DNA from: Erinaceus europaeus
Taxonomy: Eukaryota; Chordata; Mammalia; Eulipotyphla; Erinaceidae
DNA length: 64,000 nt
NCBI RefSeq assembly: GCF_950295315.1
Contig: NC_080181.1
Coordinates: 893,026 to 957,025, forward strand
Reading direction: 5' to 3'
In this document: in pieces, positions 55,753-64,000 of the stretch
How the letters are laid out: the number at the start of each line of letters is the position of its first letter
Numbering within the stretch: position 1 is the first letter of the stretch
Position numbers and translations under genes: made by a program
Notes under the pieces: generated by a model
Databases searched by the model: none
What the model was told of the DNA's origin: nothing
Seen by the model: the letters and a program-made list of their open reading frames with translations, nothing else

Positions 55753-55755
55753 GCG

Positions 55756-55787
<32 letters not shown>

Positions 55788-56035
55788 ATTGCATACATAT
55801 ACTTGCATATATGAATGGGTGTGTACTTTTGTGAGTGTGCATGAGGATACATATGTGCATGAGTGTGCAGTGGTGTTTCAATATATGACAGTATGTACAT
55901 TCATATAAGTGCTTTCATGCATGTGTGAATGCCTGTGAGTGTCTGGGGATGTGTAAGTATGTGAGTGTGCATGCTTATGTGTATATGTGCAGATGTGTGT
56001 CACAATACCTGCGTGTATATATATTTGTGGTCAGG
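55753..56035 (+). repeat. (TG)n microsatellite with degenerate TG-rich flank
   Basis: A pure TG run to about 55787, then about 250 bp of irregular TGTGTGC/ATATGTG words. Confidence 0.85.
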
Positions 56036-57339
56036 TCAGTTAGGGCCAGGCTGGCCTCTGAGTGTAGGATCTGTTGCTCAGCCACTTGGTATTGGTTGCT
56101 CAGACTCTTCACCACCACTATCTAACATGCTTTCTCCTCTGTTTAACACACCTGGAATCCTTCTGACTCTTTACTGCAAGGAAAACAGGATGGAATGGTT
56201 TGTATCATTCTCTGTGAGAAGAGGAAGAGCAGGACATGCGTATGCAATCTCTGGGAGCTTTTGCTGGCCTCTTCAATTTGAGACTCTTGACACTTTCAGT
56301 GGGAATGCAGAAAAAGTGAAACATGGCAGGTCAGGTTAATTAGTGAGAAGGAAGAGTGCCTTCTGGCACTCGGGATGGGGGAGTCTGACACCCCCACACA
56401 GTGTCCAGGCTCACAGAGGAAACTAACTACAACAGGTCACCACTGGGCATAGATGGTGAAGAGAGAGGACACTACAGCTGGGACTGTGACCACACTCCTC
56501 TCTCCCTCGCCTTTCTGTGGGGCAGGGCCCTGGAGAGTTCCCAAGAGTGCTGGTGTTAGGCATCTAGTGCTAACTTAGCCTTTCAGGAAGAGCTGGCATC
56601 TTACTTTGCTACTGACAACTGGTAAATAACCTTGTGGCTTCTCAGTGTCTAACCCATTGAGAGGGGCAGGAAGAAAACGAGTGCTGTCATGACAAACAAG
56701 TGCACTGACAGTCACCTCCCTGGTCTCAGATGAGATCGGCCATGTTCAGGGTGGTATGGCTGTAGACCCTCCCTGGTCTCTAAAGGAGAAGCCACCTGCC
56801 TTTGTTTCCACTTCATTCGGGCATCTTGCTTGTGAGGAATAGCGCTCAGAGGTAGGTGGGGTGTCCTAAAGCCGTCCTTCACAGATTAGGCAGGTTGGTG
56901 TGCAGGGCCAGGGCCAGTCACTCCTGAGCTTCTGCAGTGGGAGGCGACCTGCAGAGCTTAACACAGTGCTCTAAGGATCCTCAGCACCTGCTCAGGAAGC
57001 TGACCCACGTAACAGGGCTCCAAGGCAGCAACCTTTGTTGTAGTCCCTTTCCCTCTAGACTGCTTTTTTCATCAGTTTTGTTTCTTGTTAGAAGTTTTCC
57101 AGATGTAGCAGTCTGGAGATGGTAGGTGTCTTTTGAGAGTAGTTATCTGTATGGGTGAACTGGGCCTATGATTGGGGTTCCAGGAATCAGGTACAAAGAG
57201 TTTGACCGAGGGCTGTGGAAATTCTTCCCTCTGGAAGAGGAAGAGCAGTATCCTTGTAAGCGCTCTTCTGTGGTTGTGGAGGTGATAAGGCATGAGTTGG
57301 AGCAGATGACAAGAGTGGGTCTTGTGGCTTAGGAGTGAG
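56036..57339. other. Unique sequence, no gene seen
   Basis: No supported feature. Confidence 0.35.
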
Positions 57340-57421
57340 GGGGCACAGAGCAGAGCTTGAGATGTGGAGACATGAGGTCCCAGCCTCTTCCTCAGGGCTG
57401 CATATGCCAGAGTGTGACTCT

Positions 57422-57477
<56 letters not shown>

Positions 57478-57530
57478 TTCTAAATCTCTATCTAATAAAA
57501 TAAATAAAATACATCTCTAAAAAAAAAAGA
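57340..57530 (+). mobile_element. Family B-related SINE with (TC)n
   Basis: A diverged head followed by 'ggctgcatatgccagagtgt', about 27 TC units (57423-57476), 'tctaataaaataaataaaat' and A10. Confidence 0.55.
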
Positions 57531-58401
57531 AAGGTTATTCCTTCCCTTGGCCTATGCCGGCAGTCTTGTTAAGGTCTTAATAAGCACCCTCCAAGATTGG
57601 TTCTTTAGACACTTCTAAGACCAGTAGGTGAAGACACCAGTCCAGCAGGCTGGAGTGGCCATAAACTAACAGGCAACCCACGTCTTGGCCAGGCCGCCTG
57701 TTTTATGTGTTTGCAATAAATGGGTCGTAAACAAATCCTTCCCTGGGTCCTTGTCTCTTCCAGAGGCGTGTATAGTTTCGACCCTGCAGAGCCCCTGCAA
57801 CAAGGCCTCTCTGGGTGAGTTACAGCAGACGCCACAGAACTTTGTGATGGGAGAGCTGGGTTTGTCCTGAGAACTGCCAACCACATGTGCAGAGACTTGG
57901 GTCATCATCTCGACAGAAAAATAATTTAAGTGTGGCTGTCCTAGATGCTTGCTGTCTGCGGATACTAGGTGGTTTGAACAGCTAGGAAGAAGTGGTTATG
58001 TCATTATCTGTGGGTAGTTGGTGCTGCTTTATTAGAGGGAAGACTTGCTAAAAGACAGTGCCACATCATCATTCATGTTAAACAACATTCTGCAGTGTGC
58101 TCCTGCGGATGAGTGCTGTTCCCATAAATCATTCTGAATACCTGGAGTCAAGGGATTATTGAAAACAGCATTTTCAGAGGCAAAACTATTTCAATGTCTT
58201 CATGGGACAAACTTTAGAATCTGAGGAGAAATTCATCCAAGAGTTCTGGGTTCATTGTAAGTAGGAACAGTTTGAATATGCCTGTTCAAAGACATCGTAA
58301 GGGGTTTACCCAGCATGGGAATTGAAGTGAGAAAGACCTGCACTGTTTGTAGGACAATGAAATGGAAACATTTATAATCAGCCATAGTCCTTTTTTGTTC
58401 T
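57531..58401. other. Unique sequence, no gene seen
   Basis: No supported feature. Confidence 0.35.
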
Positions 58402-58430
58402 TTTTTAAATATTTATTTATTTATGAAAGA

Positions 58431-58468
<38 letters not shown>

Positions 58469-58566
58469 TCGAGCATCACTCTGGTACACATGGTACAGGG
58501 GATTGAACTTGAGACCTCATGCTTGAGAGTCCAACACTTTATCCATTGTGCTACCTCCCAGGTCAC
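58402..58566 (-). mobile_element. Family B SINE, reverse orientation, with (GA)n
   Basis: ATTTATTTATTTATG start, (GA)n at about 58431-58466, 'catcactctggtacacatgg', 'gattgaacttgagacctcat' and head 'ccattgtgctacctcccagg'. It is the mirror of the copy at 36.53 kb. Confidence 0.75.
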
Positions 58567-61295
58567 TCTATTCCAGTGTCTTATATCAGCCTTATGGGAG
58601 GTTGGAGACTCTGCTTGTGGCAAGACCATTTTAAGAACATTGGTTTAGTTTACTTGTTCTCTTTTTGTCTTTTAAATTAGATTGTTTTCTTGTTTTCCTA
58701 GCCATTCATTTATGTCCAGAAATCTTCCTGAGTGGTATTTTAGCTCAGCTCACAATAGCCCAACAAAATGATAGCAGGTGGTGACCCTAGTTCAGCAGGT
58801 TTCCCTCTTGAACCCTTGCAGCTTCCATAGCTTTGCATCGTTCCTGCCCTGGGCTGAGTGCTTGGCTCATGCATGTCTGCATGACTCCTCGGGGCTTCTC
58901 TTCAAAAGCAGAGTAATGTTATCGCTAAGTGCAGTGCAGTGCACTAGATTCTCCAAACCACCAGTTCATTGTCCATTTCAGCCTTTTCTCTAATAAGGAT
59001 TCTCTAGCTGGGCACCTTTTGGTTAGCTCCATTCTACCCTGACTCCTGTATTCTCACGTGCTTATTCCTATATTGCTTCTTTTTAGTCCATTACCTCTTT
59101 CTTTTCATTTGTATACTTCCTACCAGAGTGAATGAACACAGGTATTATTTTGTTCCGTGTTACCCAAAAAACTTTCTCAGAGGTCACCACAGGGATTAGT
59201 ATTTCTCTCCAGGGTCTTCTGAAATGGTGAAGGAGTGATAACCTCTAAGAGGGAGCATTTGATTTATAGTTCTACTACTAAGCAGATTGTGGGGTGGAAA
59301 GTACCTCCTCTGGAGCCCTGGGGTGGTAGCAAGTGTTCATCATGGCTTCAACAGCCTTTAAATACCCTTTTCTTTGCTATTCCTTTGAGGAGTTATGCTG
59401 TAATTACAGAAGCAGTTTCTGTGTGTCTTTTGGAGAATGGATAGAAGGAGTACTTGCCCACTATCATAGAACTCAGAAGAGTCCCTTACAGAGCCAGTGC
59501 TGTCACTGACTAAGGAAACATTAGTGCAGACTGTGAGAAGCCAAGCCCTGAACCATTCCAAGTGCTTGTAAGTGACCCCTGCATGGAGCTGCCTGCCTGA
59601 CCTCAGCGTGGAAGACCCGCACCTGTGAGTACACTGCTGGTGCCACAGGAATCAAGCTCCTTTTGCCATAGGTGTGGTTCTTTCTGGTCCTCCATGAATA
59701 GTGCAGAGCAGGACATTCTTTAAGTACCTCAGTGTCTAGGTGAGATGTGAGCACGTACACTCTGGAGAACATTGGAACATTCCTCTGGGACTGGTCTATG
59801 TGAGGCTTAGCAGCATCCCCAGAAAGGAGAGGGTTACTTCCATGTCTCTGTCCACATCCCCTGTCAGGTACAGCCTGCTTTCCAAGCAGCACAGCAGTGT
59901 TGCAGATGTCTCTGTCTCACAGAGAGGGCTGGAGGAGAGATATAGCCCTAGTAACTACTTAACTTGGACAATTTTGATTGTTTATGCCTATTGAAACAGA
60001 GATTAGTCTAGAATTCCTTTCCTTATTTTTTTAAAGCCACAGGAATTTTCCTCAAGACTGTAATTTCCAGATTCCCCTCCCTTGTAAAAATAAATAAATA
60101 AATAAATAAAAAATCTTGTTCTCTGCACAGGAACTAATTGAGCTCTCAGACACATCACTAACTTAATTTTAATCTCTGGTTCCTCTTCTATATTTCTTTC
60201 TCATTCAGATGATAAGTATGCAGTTATGGTTTTCCTGATTAATGTCTTACATATTTCCCCAGGCATTTGTAGAGAATTGACTAAAATATAAGTTACTCTT
60301 GGCTTCAGAGCACTTCTGGCACTAAGAAGCACTCACAAAATATACCCTTGCAAAGAAGGCTCCCCATCTACACTTTTCTTCCTTTTAAGGTAGGGGAGAG
60401 CAGTGGTGAAGTTTGCAGGGCAGATTGGGGTTACAGTAGACTCTGTAATGTTTGAAACCATCATTTTATCCGTGTCAGCCCTTTCCTCTTCATAGGGAAA
60501 ATTCAGAAATGGATGTATTCAGGTGTTTTTAACATGAAGACCTGTACTGCAGAATCAGCTTTTTCTCTTCATCTCAGAACAATATCACTATGCCTGAAAT
60601 TGCCTTGGGTCAGAACGCTGCTTCTTGAATTATTCAGTACCAGGAACTGGTAGAATTAGAGGCTTCATTAGACTGAAGGTCAGAAGTTAAGTTAAAAGTG
60701 TCTCCTGGTTGTGTAGGACTCAGACTGTGGACAGACCCAGAGGGCGCAGAAACTGAAGCACAGGTCCCACAGAGCTGGGGATATGGCCCTCCACCCCCAG
60801 AAATCCCAAGTTGTACTTCTGCATGTGTCCAGAGAGTGAGCAAGCACTGCCCCTTTACTGGGAACCTGGATGAGACTGAGAATTGTCTCTTGATTTATTT
60901 TCATCCTCCTGGTTTTCCACATCCCAGGGAAAAAATGAATATGGGTCATAAAATTCTATTGAGCAGATGATTTTGCTCATCAATTCATTTTTATTTTCCC
61001 AGAGAGCTCATGGCCTGAAGATGGAAACTGTAGTGAGAGGTTTCTCCTGAGAAGTGGTGGAGAAGAAAGGCTGATGTCCACAAGGCTGCTGGCCTCTCTG
61101 CTCTTTTCCCAGCCCATGGGCTCTGTGGGCACTTCTTGTGTAGCATCAAGGAGATGATTTTTAGAATAATGGCCCAATTCTCTCTTTCTAACTTTTCATT
61201 TATTTATCCATAATTTATGTACTTGGTCAGCCCTGGCATGTGTGGTACAAGGGTTGAACCTGAGAGAGCAGGATGATCTGACACACCTTCCCACT
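58567..61295. other. Unique sequence, no gene established
   Basis: An (AAAT)n run lies at about 60085-60113. A decayed reverse-strand SINE fragment may occupy 61190-61290. No coding feature recognised. Confidence 0.35.
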
Positions 61296-61400
61296 GTATC
61301 TTAGGGCCTGATGTGCAATGAAAGGAAATTGCCATCAGTTATCTAATGGGAGGCAGTGATAGTGATCTGGGAATATTTCTGCAGTTCTGATTGTAATAAC
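61296..61400 (+). repeat. 105-bp perfect direct repeat, copy 1
   Basis: Identical base for base to 63424-63528. The identity starts and stops abruptly: T versus G just before, C versus T just after. It is not a recognised SINE or LTR. Confidence 0.95.
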
Positions 61401-63423
61401 CCCCCTGGCAGTTAGCTTAGAGAGTGCGGGCTCTGGGTAGCATGCTTCAGGCCACAGGTACCCTTCCTTCCTGCCTCAGAAGCTCCTCTCTTGAGGTACA
61501 CACTAAGTTGCCAGACTGGGCTGGACCCTGCCTTAGGGAGTAGCTGATGGTGGAGCTCCAGGAACAAGGAGCCCACTCTGGGAGTTGGCTGCAGCCAGTC
61601 TGCCATCCCTGAGCCTCCAGTGGTGGCCCAGTGCTGTGGTGTGATGCTGAGCTCCCACACCCTCTGGCCAGGTGACTTGTCCTCCTTCCCTGGAGGTTTT
61701 CATTCTGGGAATACTGCTTTCTTGCCTACTCTTGACCTTCCTACAGCCTATGGAAGGTTCCAGGGCTGGGACTAGCACCCTCCTTGTCTTGGTCTGTTTC
61801 TCCCTTCTGACTTCTGGGTAGAGCTTCATCCAGTGCTGGAACCCTGTCTGTAGGGTGGTCCTCTTCTGTTTAGAGTGCAGTGCAGTCTCTGCATGCATGT
61901 GGACAGCACATACAAGGCCAGAGCGAACTTCTTTGTCCTCATCCTCCACCCTGAGCTTGCCTCACCTCCTCCCCATCTTCCCAAACTCCAGAAATGACAC
62001 CTTAGCCCCTGAATACTCAGACTGAGAACCAGGGCCGCCCACCCTGCCTTCCTACCCCACTTGCAGTCCACCACAGCTCCTGTCCATTGTCCTTCCAGGA
62101 TGTCTCCTGATCCTGGCCATCTCCAGTTCCTGCTATGACAGCCTTCGTCCAGGAGGTCAGTGTCCCTCCCAGACTCAGCAGGGCGACTCCTGCCCAGCCC
62201 CTTGCCCTTGGTTCTGCCCTGGAACCTGCCTTTGGTCCTGCATGACATACCTCTCAGTCGAGCCTTCATGTCAGTGGCCACTTTGCTCTCTTGCTTGCTT
62301 CCCATTGGCGGGCCTCCAGTGGTGACAGTGCCACAAGACCCCACCTGTCCCTGTGTCTCTGATGTTGTCTTCACAAAGATCTGTTCACTGAGCCACACTG
62401 GCTTATCCTTCCCACTGCCCAGCCTTCCTTATCTTCTTTCCCTCTGCCTCTTCTGCAAGTCTCTTCTGAGCGGCATTCTCATGTGTCTGGACCAGGGATT
62501 TTGCCTTCAGGAGGCCCTGCTGCACCTCCACAGCCAGCAGAGTGCCAGCATATGGTCACTGCTCAGTGAATGTGACTCTGAGCTCTTTTGACTTTCCTCA
62601 GAAGCTCCAGAGTCTGGTGACAGTGGCTCTCAGGGACATGTATTCCTGGGACTCTTGGAGAACAAGTATGGAAATACAAATAAAGACAAATGATGAGTGG
62701 GGCCACAGGGAGGGAAGAAGCAAGATTTGTTGGATGCTTGAAGTTAAGCCTCTGAGTGGGTTGCAGAGAGGATTGGAGGAGGTAAGAGTGGCCGCTGAGC
62801 AGTCTGGGGGTGCAGCAGGAGGAGGTATCCGGGAGACAGTGTGTGGTGAGGGCAGTCTGCTTCTGTGGTTGTCCATGACTCAGTGGTGGCCTCACGGTGG
62901 CAGGGCTGCCAAGGAGCCCTGCCAGAGCCCTGGGAGAATAAGGCCTTTGTGCCAATACCATCAGGCTATCACAGGACCCAGCCAGCACCTCCTCTGCTGT
63001 GCCTCTCAACAGGAAACCTGGGAAGACCTAGTCCAGGTGCCCTGAGGGGGGGTCTTCACACCATCAGAGATCCATCTGCCACCTGCCCTTGCTGGGTGCC
63101 CCTCAACACTTCCTGTCTTCTCTATTCCACCTAACCCAGTGGAGCCCACACTGAACAGTAGTGCCCGATGGTGGCTGTGTGCATCCTCACATCACCACAA
63201 CCGTTTTGCACATGTCCCATGGGTGATGCCGCCTCTGTTTATGAAGAACTTGCATGTTCTGCCTTTAAAACTGTCTTGGTGCGGGGGTGGGGATAACATG
63301 GCTTCTTGCCCATTTTTGTAACAGATCTACTAAGCCCTTTTCCTCCATCTTCCTGTCACCCCCTCCAGATGCTGAGCATCTGAGCCTGCAGGGGCTGTGG
63401 AGGACATAATAAAGAGACCTCAG
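61401..63423 (+). other. 2.0-kb segment bracketed by the 105-bp repeats
   Basis: GC-richer than its surroundings, with overlapping ORFs up to 190 residues on both strands, none recognisable. An AATAAA lies at 63408-63413, 10 bases before the second repeat copy, but there is no poly(A) tail. A phrase near 62520-62575 ending 'gtcactgctcagtgaatgtg' resembles an old L2/MIR 3' end. It could be inserted or mis-joined sequence. Confidence 0.4.
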
Positions 63424-63528
63424 GTATCTTAGGGCCTGATGTGCAATGAAAGGAAATTGCCATCAGTTATCTAATGGGAGGCAGTGATAGTGATCTGGGA
63501 ATATTTCTGCAGTTCTGATTGTAATAAC
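63424..63528 (+). repeat. 105-bp perfect direct repeat, copy 2
   Basis: Second exact copy, 2,128 bp downstream of the first. Confidence 0.95.
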
Positions 63529-63666
63529 TGGATAATATCCTGCACTTTATCAACATAATTTAAAAGCTAGCAAATGAAGTTGTTAGGGAGCTTCAGTGTA
63601 AAATCCAGTCCAAGTTAGAAGGTCTCGTGGGTGAGAAGGGAGACCTGCAGGGCTGAGTCAGGAAGG

Positions 63667-63963
63667 GGGTTCGGCAGTGATGCAGTGGTTGAACACACAT
63701 ATTACCATGTGGAAGGATCTGCATTCGAGCCCCTACTCCCTACCTGCGGGGGTGGGGGGCGGGGAGGTGATGCTTCATGAGCAGTGAAACAGGTATGCAG
63801 GTGCCTATCTTTTTCTTCCTCTGTCTCCTCTTCCCTCTCAATTTCTGTATGTCTTGTCAAGTAAAAATAGGGAAAAAAAAAAAAAAGGAAAAATGGCCCC
63901 CAGGAGCAGTGGATTCATAGTGCCTGCACCAAGCCCCAGTAATAACTCTTATGGTAGTAAAAA
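63667..63963 (+). mobile_element. Family A SINE with second 3' module
   Basis: 'gttcggcagtgatgcagtgg' head, 'cattcgagcccctactccc', 'tgcttcatgagcagtgaaac', CT-rich block, A14, then 'ggagcagtggattcatagtg' and 'accaagccccagtaataact'. Confidence 0.8.
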
Positions 63964-64000
63964 CAGGACTGAGTGAGGAGATATCTGCAACATTCTGTAA

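Overview
This is a mammalian nuclear genomic window that is almost entirely non-coding. Two tRNA-derived SINE families dominate the repeats. Family A is about 250-310 bp, has a conserved core with an 'aagcttcac..gtgaagcaggtctgcaggtgtct' character, and ends either in a CAA/TAA-rich tail or in an extra 3' module (ggagcagtggattcgtag). Family B is about 110-160 bp, with a 'ccccagcaccacca..agctgagcagtgctctgg' core. I associate this pair with hedgehogs (Erinaceidae, probably Erinaceus). That assignment rests on recall of the repeats and was not checked by any search. No open reading frame in the window looks like a recognisable protein. The long ones (8.2-10.1 kb, 30.1-32.0 kb, 48.6-50.2 kb) are by-products of tandem repeats or CpG-rich DNA.

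Layout. 0-8 kb: AT-rich, SINE-dense DNA with a LINE-1 ORF2 relic and a probable L1 3' UTR. 8.2-11.2 kb: three unrelated tandem arrays side by side. They are a 23-bp CT-rich minisatellite, a G-rich minisatellite with higher-order units (a CpG-rich island lies between these two), and an array built from repeated SINE heads joined by AAT-type trinucleotide runs, ending in the apparently intact parent SINE. A short inverted version of that SINE array lies at 13.3 kb. 14-30 kb: mostly unique or ancient-repeat sequence, with a head-to-head telomere-like palindrome at 19.2 kb. 29.9-32.0 kb: a strong CpG island with GC boxes and candidate splice donors on the + strand, the best candidate promoter/first exon here. 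33-41 kb: repeats, including a small hAT-type DNA transposon with perfect 8-bp target duplications and a SINE inserted into an L1 relic. 41-48 kb: mostly unique AT-rich sequence with blocks that look like conserved non-coding elements. 48.5-50.2 kb: a 1.7-kb GGTAGT-type VNTR almost lacking C on the + strand. 50-64 kb: mostly unique DNA, a solo LTR with perfect 6-bp target duplications, and a perfect 105-bp direct repeat bracketing about 2 kb.

How it fits together: the likely biology is a promoter-bearing CpG island with downstream intronic or intergenic DNA, set in repeat-rich sequence. I cannot name the gene. Three adjacent GC-rich minisatellites plus an interstitial telomere motif hint at a subtelomeric or recombination-prone setting, which is inference only. 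No CRISPR array, operon, rRNA or functional tRNA gene was seen.
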